A stretch of 64,000 bases of DNA from DASRFA01 sp035651755 (GCA_035651755.1 DASRFA010000024.1:1-64000), one strand, 5' to 3'. Shown: positions 1-9,235, counted from the first letter of the stretch. A program made the numbers and translations. Notes: generated from the sequence alone by a model not told the origin.

Positions 1-12
1 CAGGGAGTGGGG

Positions 13-153
13 CCCCGTTCGGCTTTGCCGAACGGGGCGAGGGAAGCGTTTCCCTCGTCGGATAACTCCCCGTTCGGCTTTGCCGAACGGGGCGAGGGAA
101 GCGTTTCCCTCGTCGGATAACTCCCCGTTCGGCTTTGCCGAACGGGGCGAGGG
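13..153. repeat. 55-bp tandem repeat with two hairpins per unit (2.5 copies)
   Basis: Two full 55-bp units start at 13 and 68, and a third begins at 123 and breaks off after about 31 nt. Each unit holds a perfect 11-bp stem with a TTT loop (arms CCCCGTTCGGC and GCCGAACGGGG) and a second, 7-bp stem (GAGGGAA/TTCCCTC). The first hairpin looks like a terminator stem, but no T-tract follows it. The array lies upstream of the first gene and may be a multiplied terminator of a gene outside the window or a REP-like element. Confidence 0.85.
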
Positions 154-236
154 GCGATCCTCTCGTGCGACAACGCTCTCGCGCGCGAGTGTCGCCGTCG
201 ACTATGGATGGGGGGCCGATGGAGGGAGCTACCGCG

Positions 237-2945
237 ATGCGCCATCACGCCGCCCGTTCGACCCTCGTGGTCGCGGCCGCCTTCGCCGCCCTCGCGGCGG
301 GGTCGCCCGCCGCCGCGTCCTACGTGAACTTCGAGAGCGGGCAGGTGCGGCCGCTCGCGCTCTCGCCCGACGGCACCAGGCTCTTCGCGGTCAACACCCC
401 CGACGCCCGGCTCGAGATCTTCTCGCTCGGCGGACCGACCCCCGTGCACGTCGGATCGGTGCCGGTCGGCATGGAGCCCGTGGCGGTCGCGGCGCGCAGC
501 GATTCCGAGGTGTGGGTCGTGAACCACCTCTCGGACAGCGTGAGCATCGTCGACGTCGCGTCGTCGCCGCCGCGCGTGACGCGGACGCTCCTCGTCGGCG
601 ACGAGCCGCGCGACGTCGTCTTCGCGGGCCCGGGGCACGGTCGCGCCTTCATCACGACCGCGCACCGCGGCCAGGCGCGGCCGTGGCCGAACGGCCAAGC
701 CGACTTCACGACGCCCCGGGTTGGCCGCGCCGACGTCTGGGTCTTCGACGCGAGCGCGCTCGGCGCACAGCTCGGCGGCACGCCGCTCACGATCGTCACG
801 CTCTTCGGAGACACGCCGCGCGCGCTCGCCGCGACGCCGGACGGAAGCAAGGTGTACGCGGCCGTCTTCCAGTCGGGCAACCGCACGACGACCATCAACG
901 AGGGCGCGGTCTGCGACGGCGGCGCGAGCGCGGGTCCCTGCGACATGGGCGCGGGAGTCGTCGAGGGCGGACTGCCCGCGCCGAACGAGAACCACGCGCA
1001 CATCCCGGCTCCCGAGACCGGCCTCATCGTGAAGTTCGATCCGCTCGCCGGCGCGGCCGGCCAATGGCGCGATCAGCTCGGGCGCAACTGGAACAACGCG
1101 GTCAAGTTCTCCCTTCCCGACCTCGACGTCTTCGAGATCGACGCGAACGCGCCGACACCTGCGGAGACGCAGAGCTTCCAGAGCGTCGGCACCGTGCTCT
1201 TCGACATGGTCGTCAACCCGGTGAGCGGGAAGGTCTACGTCTCGAACACCGAGGCGCGGAACGAGGTGCGCTTCGAGGGGACGGGAGTGTTCGGCGGCTC
1301 CACGGTGCGGGGTCACCTGCACGAGGCGCGCATCACGGTCCTCGACGGCGCGAACGTCGTGCCGCGGCACCTGAACAAGCACATCGACTATCGCGTCGTG
1401 CCGAGCGCGGGCACCGTCAAGCGGAAGAGCCTCGCGACCCCGCTCGGCCTCGCGATCACGTCCGACGGCCAGACGCTCTACGTCGCGGGCTTCGGTTCGT
1501 CGCGCGTCGGCATCTACTCGACCGCCGAGCTCGAGGCCGACACGTTCACGCCGCGCGCCGGCCGCATGATTCCCGTGTCCGGCGGCGGCCCGACCGGCCT
1601 CTCGCTCGACCAGGCCGCCGGCCGGCTCTACGTGCTCACGCGCTTCGACAACTCGATCTCGGTCGTGGATACGGCCGCGAAGAGCGAGATCGCGCACCTC
1701 GCGCTCCATAACCCCGAGCCGGCCGAGATCGTCGACGGGCGGCCGTTCCTCTACGACGCGCGCAAGACGTCGAGCAACGGCGAGGCGTCGTGCTCGAGCT
1801 GCCACGTCTTCGGCGACTTCGACAGCCTCGCATGGGACCTCGGCGACCCGGACGGCGACCGCATCCCGAACCTGAACCCGTTCGTGCCGTTCTTCGGTCC
1901 GGATGCCGGGTTCCACCCGATGAAGGGACCCATGACGACGCAGAGCCTGCGCGGCATGGCGGGCAACGGGCCGATGCACTGGCGCGGCGACCGCAGCGGC
2001 GCGAACGACCCCGGCGGCAACGCGCTGGACGAGGTCGCCGGCTTCAAGCGCTTCAACCCCGCGTTCGTCGGCCTCGTCGGGCGGGCGAACCAGCTCTCGG
2101 CCGCCGACATGCAGGCGTTCGCCGACTTCATCTTGACGGTCACGTATCCGCCGAACCCGGTGCGCTCGCTGGACAACGTGCTGAACGAGAAGCAGCAGGC
2201 CGGGCGGAATCGCTACTTCGGGGCTGCCGTCGACATCGTCACCAACTGCAACGGCTGCCACACGCTCGACGAGTCGAACGGCCACTTCGGGACCGAGGGC
2301 GAGTCGAGCTTCGAGGCCGAGACGCAGCTCTTCAAGGTGCCGCACCTGCGGAACGCGTACGCGAAGATCGGGATGTTCGGCTTTCCGTCGGGCCCCGGCA
2401 TCTTCCCGGGCAACAACACGTTCCAGGGCGACCAGGTGCGCGGCTTCGGCTTCCTGCACGACGGCTCGATCGACACGCTCTTCCGCTTCTTCTCCGCCGT
2501 GGTCTTCAGCCTCGACGCGACCGAGAAGGAGAACATGGAGCAGTTCGTCCTCGCGTTCGACTCGAACCTCCGGCCGATCGTCGGCCAGCAGGTGACGCGT
2601 GGAGCGACCGGCGGCGCGGCGACCGCCGAGCGCATCGACCTGCTCGTCGCGCGCGCCGCCGCCGGCGACTGCGACCTCGTCGTGAAGGGCAACCTGAACG
2701 GCCAAGCGCGCGGCTGGCTCCGTCTCGCGAACGGGCAGTTCCGCTCCGATCGCGTCTCCGAGCCGCTGATCGGCAAGGGCGCGATCGTCAAGCAAGCGAA
2801 GGTCGCCGGCCAGGAGCGGACCTACACCTGCGTCCCGCCCGGCTCGGGCGAGCGCCTCGGCATCGACCGCGACGAGGACGGCTTCCTCGACCGCGACGAG
2901 ATCGACGCCGGCTCCGATCCCGCCGACCCCGCGAGCACGCCGTGA
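237..2945 (+). CDS. Secreted YVTN-type beta-propeller protein with two c-heme sites and a calcium-binding-type C-terminus
   Basis: The 902-residue protein begins with a signal peptide (start MRHHAARS, hydrophobic core, AAAS cleavage region). The ATG at 237 follows a GGAGGG ribosome site about ten bases upstream, so open frame further upstream is ignored. Residues about 30-500 carry surface-layer/YVTN propeller repeats (LSPDGTRLFAVN, SDGQTLYVAG). Two CxxCH c-heme motifs follow, CSSCH at 519-523 and CNGCH at 671-675, as in diheme cytochrome c peroxidase-like proteins. The C-terminus (about 880-895) has a DRDEDGFLDRDE loop typical of EF-hand/thrombospondin-3 calcium sites. It is probably a periplasmic or exported electron-transfer or oxidase protein; the substrate is unknown. 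No partner gene follows on the same strand. Confidence 0.85.
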   Translation: MRHHAARSTLVVAAAFAALAAGSPAAASYVNFESGQVRPLALSPDGTRLFAVNTPDARLEIFSLGGPTPVHVGSVPVGMEPVAVAARSDSEVWVVNHLSDSVSIVDVASSPPRVTRTLLVGDEPRDVVFAGPGHGRAFITTAHRGQARPWPNGQADFTTPRVGRADVWVFDASALGAQLGGTPLTIVTLFGDTPRALAATPDGSKVYAAVFQSGNRTTTINEGAVCDGGASAGPCDMGAGVVEGGLPAPNENHAHIPAPETGLIVKFDPLAGAAGQWRDQLGRNWNNAVKFSLPDLDVFEIDANAPTPAETQSFQSVGTVLFDMVVNPVSGKVYVSNTEARNEVRFEGTGVFGGSTVRGHLHEARITVLDGANVVPRHLNKHIDYRVVPSAGTVKRKSLATPLGLAITSDGQTLYVAGFGSSRVGIYSTAELEADTFTPRAGRMIPVSGGGPTGLSLDQAAGRLYVLTRFDNSISVVDTAAKSEIAHLALHNPEPAEIVDGRPFLYDARKTSSNGEASCSSCHVFGDFDSLAWDLGDPDGDRIPNLNPFVPFFGPDAGFHPMKGPMTTQSLRGMAGNGPMHWRGDRSGANDPGGNALDEVAGFKRFNPAFVGLVGRANQLSAADMQAFADFILTVTYPPNPVRSLDNVLNEKQQAGRNRYFGAAVDIVTNCNGCHTLDESNGHFGTEGESSFEAETQLFKVPHLRNAYAKIGMFGFPSGPGIFPGNNTFQGDQVRGFGFLHDGSIDTLFRFFSAVVFSLDATEKENMEQFVLAFDSNLRPIVGQQVTRGATGGAATAERIDLLVARAAAGDCDLVVKGNLNGQARGWLRLANGQFRSDRVSEPLIGKGAIVKQAKVAGQERTYTCVPPGSGERLGIDRDEDGFLDRDEIDAGSDPADPASTP

Positions 2946-3001
2946 CGGGCTGATTCGACGGTGCGCGCGGCCGCGACGAGGGCGCGCCGGCGGCGCGGGG
3001 C

Positions 3002-5383
3002 TCACTCCCGGACGCGCAGCAGGCGAAGCGCGTTCGCGACGACGACCAGCGTGCTGCCCTCGTGCAGCACGATCGCGAGCCCGATGCCGGCGCTCCCGGT
3101 CAGCGCGAGCGGCAGGAGGAGCGCGATCACGCCGAACGCGACCGCGAGGTTCTGGCGGATGACGCGCGCGGCGTCCCGGCCGAGCGCGATCGCGAAGGGC
3201 AGGGCGGAGAGGTCGTCGGCCATGAGCGCGACGTCGGCGGATTCGAGCGCGACGTCCGACCCGGCCGCGCCCATCGCGATGCCCACGGTCGCGGTCGCGA
3301 GCGCGGGCGCGTCGTTCACGCCGTCGCCGACCATGGCGGTGGCGCCGTGGCGGCGCATGAGCTCGCGGACCGCGTCGAGCTTCTGCTCGGGAAGAAGCCC
3401 GGCGCGCACGTCGGCGACGCCGACCTCGCGCGCGATCCCGGCCGCGACGCGCGGCTGATCGCCGGTCAGGATCGCGATCTGGCCGATCCCGAGCGAGCGC
3501 AGGCGGGCGAGCGTCGCCGCGGTGTCCGCGCGGGGGCGGTCGGCCGCGGCGAGCAGACCGAGCGCGCGCGAGCCGCGCCCGACGACCATCACGGTCCGGC
3601 CCGACGCCTCGAGCTCGTCGGCTCGCCGCGCGAGCACGTCCGGCAGCGCGGCGCCGATCCGCTCGAGGAGCGCGCGGTTCCCCGCCCAGACCGCATCGCC
3701 CGCGAGCACGCCGCGCACGCCGATGCCGGCCACGGTCTCGATGCCGGTCGCCTCCGCGACCGCGACGCCGGCCGCGCCCGCGTGCGCGACGATCGCGCGC
3801 GCGAGCGGGTGGGTCGATCGCCGCTCGACCGCCGCGGCCAGCGCGAGCAGGGCCTCGGACGTGACGCCGTCGGCGGGAACGACGTCGGTCACCTCGGGGC
3901 GGCCGACGGTGATCGTGCCGGTCTTGTCGAACGCGAGGGCGCGCAGGCGGCCGAGGTTCTCCAGGTGCACGCCCCCCTTCACGAGGACGCCGCGGCGGCC
4001 CGCGCTCGCGATCGCGGAGAGCACGGCGGCGGGCGTCGCGATCGCGAGCGCGCACGGCGACGCCGCCACGAGGACGGCGGTCGCCCGGAGGAACGCCTCG
4101 CTCCAGGAGAGCCAGCCGGCGAGCGGCGCGCCCACCGCGAGCGCTGCGACGAGGGCGAGCGCGAGCGGCACGAAGACGCGCGCGAAGCGATCGACGAGGA
4201 GCTCCGTCGGCGCCTTCCGGGTCTCCGCCTCGGCGACGAGGCGGACGAGGCGCGCGAGCGTGCTCTCGGTCGCGAGCTTGGTCGTGACGACCTCGAGCGA
4301 TCCGCTGCCGTTCATCGTGCCCGCGAAGACGGCGCCGCCGGGCGCCTTCTCGACCGGGACGCTTTCGCCCGTGATCGCGCTCTCGTCGACCTGCGACGAT
4401 CCATCCTCGACGCGCCCGTCGACCGGGATCCGCTCGCCGGCGCGCACGATCACGACGTCGCCGCGCTCGATCGCCGCGATCGGCAGGTCGACGGTGCGCC
4501 CGTCGCGCCGGACGCGCGCGCTCCGCGGCGCGACGTCGCCGAGCGCGCCCACGGCGCGGCGCGCGCGGGCGAATGCCTCCTCCTCGAGCGCGTGCCCGAG
4601 CCCGAAGAGGAAGAGGAGGAGGCCGCCGTCCGCCCAGTGGCCGAGCGCGGCCGCGCCGAGCGCGGCGAGCGTCATCAGGAGATCGATCGTGAAGCTCGCG
4701 CGGAGCGCCGCGGCGACCCCGTGGCGCGCGACCTCCCAGCCGCCGAGCGCGTACGCGAGGGCGTAGAGCGGAGCCCAGAGAAGCGGCGTCGCTGCCGAGC
4801 GCTCGAGCGCGAACGCGGCGCCGAGCGCGACGCCGGACGCGAGCGCCCGCAGCAGGTCGGCGTGGCGCGCCGCCCACGAGTCCGGCTCCTCCTCGCGGGC
4901 CTGCGGGCTGTAGCCCATCGAGCGCAGCCGGGCGACGATCGCCTCGTGCTCGAGCCGGCTCGAGTCGAACTCGATCTGCATCGACTCGGCCGCGTAGCTC
5001 ACCGCCACCCGGAGCACGCCCGGCATGCGGCCCACGACGTGCTCGATGCTCTGGGCGCAGTCGCCGCAGTCCATGTCGGGGATGCGGAGCGTCGCGTGCC
5101 GGTAGCGCGCGCTCACCTGCGCCCCGACGCCTCGTACGAGGCGCTCGACCTGGGCGAGCGTCACGAGGTTCGCGTCGTAGTGCAGGCAGAGGCGCGCCGC
5201 GGTGTCGCTCTCGTCGAGGTGCGCCTCGGTGATCCCGCGCACGAGCCGGATCCGCTCGACGAGCCGGTCGACGCACTGATCGCGCGCGTCGTCGACGTGC
5301 GGGAGGACCACCGGCAGCTCCAGCGCGACGTGCGGTCCAGCGGAGTGAGGCGCGTCCGGCGCCGTCGGCTCGGAAGGGCTCAT
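3002..5383 (-). CDS. P1B-type heavy-metal-transporting ATPase (P1B-4-like)
   Basis: This 793-residue inner-membrane pump exports soft or transition metal ions using ATP. Visible motifs are the actuator ITGESVPVEK, phosphorylation site DKTGT at D486, the HP locus (STHPLA) and the hinge GDGVNDAP. The transmembrane metal site reads SPC at 442-444 rather than the CPC of Zn/Cd/Cu pumps, and HEGST lies near 774. That pairing is the signature of subgroup P1B-4 (cobalt, iron or zinc export). The N-terminus has one degenerate HMA-like region (about 20-90) and a second with CGDC at 106-109. The start MSPSEPT was chosen because sequence upstream of it belongs to the neighbouring MATE gene on another frame. 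No MerR or ArsR regulator is adjacent. Confidence 0.92.
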   Translation of the reverse strand: MSPSEPTAPDAPHSAGPHVALELPVVLPHVDDARDQCVDRLVERIRLVRGITEAHLDESDTAARLCLHYDANLVTLAQVERLVRGVGAQVSARYRHATLRIPDMDCGDCAQSIEHVVGRMPGVLRVAVSYAAESMQIEFDSSRLEHEAIVARLRSMGYSPQAREEEPDSWAARHADLLRALASGVALGAAFALERSAATPLLWAPLYALAYALGGWEVARHGVAAALRASFTIDLLMTLAALGAAALGHWADGGLLLFLFGLGHALEEEAFARARRAVGALGDVAPRSARVRRDGRTVDLPIAAIERGDVVIVRAGERIPVDGRVEDGSSQVDESAITGESVPVEKAPGGAVFAGTMNGSGSLEVVTTKLATESTLARLVRLVAEAETRKAPTELLVDRFARVFVPLALALVAALAVGAPLAGWLSWSEAFLRATAVLVAASPCALAIATPAAVLSAIASAGRRGVLVKGGVHLENLGRLRALAFDKTGTITVGRPEVTDVVPADGVTSEALLALAAAVERRSTHPLARAIVAHAGAAGVAVAEATGIETVAGIGVRGVLAGDAVWAGNRALLERIGAALPDVLARRADELEASGRTVMVVGRGSRALGLLAAADRPRADTAATLARLRSLGIGQIAILTGDQPRVAAGIAREVGVADVRAGLLPEQKLDAVRELMRRHGATAMVGDGVNDAPALATATVGIAMGAAGSDVALESADVALMADDLSALPFAIALGRDAARVIRQNLAVAFGVIALLLPLALTGSAGIGLAIVLHEGSTLVVVANALRLLRVRE

Positions 5384-5432
5384 CGCGGGTCGAAGGGCAT
5401 GTTGCGGGGCCTCGCCGACCCCTGTCAACGCG

Positions 5433-6836
5433 TCAGCCGGCGAGCCTCCGCGACCGCCGCGCCCACACCGCGACGAGCGCGCTCGCGACCAGGATGAGAC
5501 CGGTCGAGAGCCCGATCCAGAGGCCGACGACGCCGAGGCCGGCGCGGAAGGCCAGCACGGCGCCGACCGGAAGGCCGACGGCCCAGAAACCGACCAGGCC
5601 GGCGACCATGCCGGTTCGCGTGTCGCCCGAGCCGCGCAGCACGCCGGTCGCGACGACCTGCAGGCCGTCGAAGAGCTGGAACACCGCTGCGACGAGGAGC
5701 AGGGAGACGGCCGTCGAGATGACGGCCGGCTCGTTGGTGAAGACGCGGACGATCGCGTGCGGCAGGAAGACGAACGCCGACGCCGAGAGCGACATGAAGC
5801 CGCCCCCCAAGAGCAGCGCGGTCCAGCCCGCGCGTGCGGCCTCGCTCGGCTGCTTCCGTCCCAGCGCCTGCCCGACGCGCACGGCTGCGGCCGACGAAAC
5901 GCCGAGCGGGACCATGAATGCGAGCGCGGCAGCGCCGAGCGCGATCTGGTGCGCCGCGAGGGAGACGGCGTCGAGGCGTCCGGCGAGGAGCGTCGCGGCG
6001 GTGAAGACGCCTGCCTCCGCCAAGGTCTGGCTGGCGGCCGGGACGCCCAGCCGGACGATCGCGCGGAGGATCGCGGGGTCGGGGCGGAGCGACACTCGCA
6101 GCACCTCGGGATTCTCCCGGCGCGCATGCGCGATCGCGAACGCGACGATGAAGGCGAGCATGTAGAAGCGCGAGATGGTCGTCGCCCATGCCGAGCCGAT
6201 CGCGCCGAGCGCCGGCGCGCCGAGGTGCCCGAAGACGAAGATCCAGTTGCCGATCGCGTTCACGACGTTGGCCGTGATCGCGGCGAGGAGGATCGGGCGC
6301 ACCGCGCCGATCGCTTGCAGGTAGCGGCGGAGCGCGAAGAAGAGGAGCAGCGGCAGGAGGCCCCAGCGCGCGACGTCGAGGAACGGCATCGCGAGCGCGA
6401 GGACGCGCGGCTCGATGCCGATGAGCGGCAGCTCGCGCGTCGCGAGCGTGAGCACGGCCGTCAACGCGATCGCGAGCGCGCCCGCCAAGTACAAGCCCTG
6501 CACGACGGAGCGGCCGACCTCCGCGATCCGCCGTCCGCCGTACGCGTGCGCGACGACGTAGTCGAGGCCGAGCAGCATGCCCCCGCCGACCGTCGCGATC
6601 CCGAAGAAGACGTTCGAGCCGATGCTGACCGCGCCGATCGCTTCGGCGCTGACGCGCCCGACCATCATCGTATCGACGAGGCCCATCGTCATCCACGCGA
6701 CCTCGGCGAGCGCGACCGGCCCGGCGAGCGCGAGCAGCGGGCGCAGCTCGGCGCGGAGCGCATCGCGCGCGCGCGCCGCGGTGGGCGCGCGGGGCGTCGG
6801 CATGGCGGGCGCGGCGGGCATGAAGCCGCCGAGCAT
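5433..6836 (-). CDS. MATE family multidrug/toxin efflux protein
   Basis: A 467-residue polytopic membrane protein with about twelve hydrophobic segments in two homologous halves, the usual MATE size and shape. The first helix region reads PVALAEVAWMTMGLVDTMMVG, with the conserved D-T-M-M-V-G element of NorM/DinF members. The second half has QALGRKQ and GVLRGSGDTR, both typical of the family. It would exchange Na+ or H+ for cationic or organic compounds. Three in-frame ATGs lie at 6836, 6821 and 6803. None has a good ribosome site, and a TATGCT hexamer ten bases before 6821 could mark a leaderless start there. It is divergent from the LLM oxidoreductase pair. Confidence 0.93.
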   Translation of the reverse strand: MLGGFMPAAPAMPTPRAPTAARARDALRAELRPLLALAGPVALAEVAWMTMGLVDTMMVGRVSAEAIGAVSIGSNVFFGIATVGGGMLLGLDYVVAHAYGGRRIAEVGRSVVQGLYLAGALAIALTAVLTLATRELPLIGIEPRVLALAMPFLDVARWGLLPLLLFFALRRYLQAIGAVRPILLAAITANVVNAIGNWIFVFGHLGAPALGAIGSAWATTISRFYMLAFIVAFAIAHARRENPEVLRVSLRPDPAILRAIVRLGVPAASQTLAEAGVFTAATLLAGRLDAVSLAAHQIALGAAALAFMVPLGVSSAAAVRVGQALGRKQPSEAARAGWTALLLGGGFMSLSASAFVFLPHAIVRVFTNEPAVISTAVSLLLVAAVFQLFDGLQVVATGVLRGSGDTRTGMVAGLVGFWAVGLPVGAVLAFRAGLGVVGLWIGLSTGLILVASALVAVWARRSRRLAG

Positions 6837-6923
6837 AGCGCGTCGCCGGCGCGCGCGGGAGGCGTCTCCCAACGGCGTGGGAAAATTCGCTTCGCTCGGG
6901 GATTTCGTGTCTGATGTGCCGCG

Positions 6924-7799
6924 ATGAAGATCGGGATGACGCTTCCGACGATGGTGCCCGGGCTCGAGCGCCGCCACATCCTCGAATGGTCGCGGCGGAT
7001 CGACGCCGGCCCGTACTCGAGCGTGGCCGCGGGGGAGCGCATCACGTTTCCGAATCACGAGATCCTGGTGGCGCTCGCGGCGGCGGCCGCGGTCACGGAG
7101 CGCGTCCGGATCGCGTTCACCGTCATCGTGCTGCCGCTCCACAGCGCGGCGCTCGTGGCGAAGAAGGTCGCGACGCTGGACGTGCTGTCGGGCGGGCGCG
7201 TGTCGGTCGGCGTCGGCGTGGGGGGGCGCGAGGAGGACTACCGCGCGGTCGGCGCGAGCTTCGAGCGCCGCCAGAAGCGGATGGAGGAGCAGGTGGCCGC
7301 GATGCGGCGGGCGTGGGCCGGCGAGCCGCCGTGCGAGGGAGCGGCCCCCGTCGGTCCGCCGCCGGTCCAGAAGGGCGGCCCCGAGGTGCTGGTCGGCGCG
7401 CTCCAGGCCGGCTCGATCCGGCGGGCGGCGCGCTGGGCGGACGGCGTGTCGGGGTTCAGCTTCGGCCCGGACGTCGGAGAGATCGGCACGGCGTTCGAGA
7501 CCGCGCGTGCCGCCTGGCGGGACGCCGGCCGGAGCGCGCCGCCGCGCCTCGTGACGAGCTTCTGGTTCGCTCTCGGCGATCGCGGCCGCGAGGCGATGGA
7601 CGTCTACGTGAAGCGCTACCTCGGCGTCTTCGGTGCCGACGCCGCGGCCAGGATGGCGAAGGCGTGCCGCGCCACGTCCGCGTCCGCTCTCCGCGATTCG
7701 ATCGGGCGGATCGCGGACGTCGGCGCCGACGAGCTGGTCCTGGTGCCGACGACCTCCGACCCCGACGAGGTCGATCGCGTCGCCGACATCGTCGGCTGA
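6924..7799 (+). CDS. LLM class flavin-dependent oxidoreductase (F420 or FMN type), first of a pair
   Basis: A 291-residue TIM-barrel protein of the bacterial luciferase-like monooxygenase superfamily. Diagnostic stretches are MKIGMTLPT at the N-terminus, RIAFTVIVLPLHSAALVAKKVATLD in the barrel core (shown here only as a region near residues 67-91), LSGGRVSVGVGVGG and EEDYRAVG. Members use reduced F420 or FMN to oxidise or reduce small organic molecules; which cofactor is used cannot be read from the sequence. The next gene is a paralogue starting 14 bp downstream with its own ribosome site, so the two are very probably co-transcribed. Confidence 0.88.
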   Translation: MKIGMTLPTMVPGLERRHILEWSRRIDAGPYSSVAAGERITFPNHEILVALAAAAAVTERVRIAFTVIVLPLHSAALVAKKVATLDVLSGGRVSVGVGVGGREEDYRAVGASFERRQKRMEEQVAAMRRAWAGEPPCEGAAPVGPPPVQKGGPEVLVGALQAGSIRRAARWADGVSGFSFGPDVGEIGTAFETARAAWRDAGRSAPPRLVTSFWFALGDRGREAMDVYVKRYLGVFGADAAARMAKACRATSASALRDSIGRIADVGADELVLVPTTSDPDEVDRVADIVG

Positions 7800-7813
7800 C
7801 GGAGGTTCTTCCG

Positions 7814-8746
7814 ATGGGATCCATCAAGGTCGGAGTCGGCTTCAGCCTGGTGCGGTCGGGGATCGTCTCGGGGAAGGAGATCTGCGAGTTCGCGGAGCGC
7901 GTCGAGGACGTCGGGCTCGACTCGATCTGGCCCTCGGACCACATCGTGACGCGGCAGCCGAGCCTCGACGTCGCGTGCCTCATGGCGCTCTTCGCGGCGC
8001 GCACCGAGCGCATCAAGATGGGGCCGAGCGTGCTCATCCTGCCGCCGCGCGACCCGGTTCAGGTCGCGAAGGCGTTCGCGACGCTCGATCACCTCTCGGG
8101 TGGGCGCCGTCGCGTCATCATGGCCGTCGGCCTCGGTGGCGACGCGCGCGACACCGTCGTGTCCGGCATCGCGCCCGGCGAGCGCGCCGCGCGCATGCGC
8201 GAAGGCGTCGAGGTGATGCGGCGGCTCTGGTCCGGGCCACGCGTGTCGTTCGAGGGGAAGTTCTATCGGTTCGCCGACGTGACCATCGAGCCGCGCCCCG
8301 TCGGCGGCCCGCTCGACGTCTGGATCGGCGGCAACAGCGAGGCCGCGATGCGCCGCGTGGCGCGATGGGGCGACGGCTGGATGCCGTCCTTCGTGACGCC
8401 CGAGGAGTTCGGCAAGGGGCTCGCGACCATCGCGCGCTTCGCCGAGGAGCACGGCCGCGCCTTCGACGCCGACGAGGCCGGCGTTCTGGCGTTGACCCAC
8501 GTCGACGCCGACGGCGCGCGCGCCCGCGCCCGCGCCGCCGAGTTCTTCGCGCGCTCGCCGCTCCCGGCGGAGGCGCTCGCGGAGCGCTGCATCTTCGGCA
8601 CGCCCGAGGAGGCGGTGGAGCGCATCGGCCGCTACGTCGCGGAGGGCTGCCGGAAGTTCATCCTGTTCCCGATCGCGGGGACGGGCGAGCTCGTCCCGCA
8701 GATCGAGCTCTACGGAAAGGCGATCCTGCCGCGCCTCGCGGGCTGA
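7814..8746 (+). CDS. LLM class flavin-dependent oxidoreductase, second of a pair
   Basis: A 310-residue luciferase-like monooxygenase. The ATG at 7814 is preceded by GGAGG at 7801. Family elements include LDSIWPSDHIV, RIKMGPSVLILPPRDP, LDHLSGGRR, PLDVWIGGNSEAAMRRVARWGDGW (near residue 170) and the C-terminal substrate-lid region. The spacing and W-IGG-S pattern are typical of F420-dependent members. It is more canonical and somewhat longer than the upstream paralogue. A heterodimer or sequential action with that paralogue is possible but not shown. Confidence 0.9.
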   Translation: MGSIKVGVGFSLVRSGIVSGKEICEFAERVEDVGLDSIWPSDHIVTRQPSLDVACLMALFAARTERIKMGPSVLILPPRDPVQVAKAFATLDHLSGGRRRVIMAVGLGGDARDTVVSGIAPGERAARMREGVEVMRRLWSGPRVSFEGKFYRFADVTIEPRPVGGPLDVWIGGNSEAAMRRVARWGDGWMPSFVTPEEFGKGLATIARFAEEHGRAFDADEAGVLALTHVDADGARARARAAEFFARSPLPAEALAERCIFGTPEEAVERIGRYVAEGCRKFILFPIAGTGELVPQIELYGKAILPRLAG

Positions 8747-8756
8747 GGGCGTCGCG

Positions 8757-9113
8757 TCACGAGTCGACATCCGCGGGCTTCTTACGGGACGCCGGGACGG
8801 ACGACGCCCGCTTGGGGTACTGCTCGCCGTTCAGGACGACGACCGCGTCGGGTCCGTCGAGCCCCTGGAACTGGAGCGAATCGACGCACTGGCCCTTCTC
8901 GGTCACCACGATCAGCGAGCCGTCGCACGTCGTGCCGCCGAGCGGAGCGCAGTTGCGGTACCTTCCGATCAGGTGCTCGAGCGTCATCCCGCACTGGATC
9001 CCGCCCGCCTGCTTCATCTCCACGTAGATCGCCCGCAGCTCGTCGTCGGAGAAGGCGAGCGCGGCCGAGGAGAGGAGCGCCAGGAGCCCGAAGCCGAGGA
9101 ATAGTCTACTCAT
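8757..9113 (-). CDS. Small secreted cysteine-containing protein, function unknown
   Basis: The 118-residue product starts with a clear signal peptide (MSRLFLGFGLL, hydrophobic core, cleavage near ALA-FS). The mature part has four cysteines (in GGIQCGMT, YRNCAPL, TTCDGS and KGQCVDS), enough for two disulfides in the periplasm, and a basic tail KRASSVPASRKK. I do not recognise a family. A GTG four codons upstream (9125), placed twelve bases after AGGAG, is an alternative start that leaves the signal peptide intact. The gene runs head-on into the LLM pair with a ten-base gap and has no obvious operon partner. Confidence 0.7.
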   Translation of the reverse strand: MSRLFLGFGLLALLSSAALAFSDDELRAIYVEMKQAGGIQCGMTLEHLIGRYRNCAPLGGTTCDGSLIVVTEKGQCVDSLQFQGLDGPDAVVVLNGEQYPKRASSVPASRKKPADVDS

Positions 9114-9235
9114 CGCGTTGCTCACGATGTCGTTGCGCTCCTGCTCGAGAGCCCGATGGCGCGCCCTGGCCCGCCAACCGACGTGCGCCCGGCGGGCGAA
9201 CCGGGACACTACCGCCACGCGCCACGAGGCTACGG

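Noticed and set aside
1..153. Possible CRISPR array
   Set aside because: The 55-bp units are directly adjacent with no variable spacers, and each unit is itself two hairpins.
3062..5497. A very long plus-strand frame opposite the metal ATPase gene
   Set aside because: Its product is Arg/Asp/His-rich low-complexity sequence, as expected from an antisense frame of GC-rich DNA, and the minus-strand ATPase has all family motifs.
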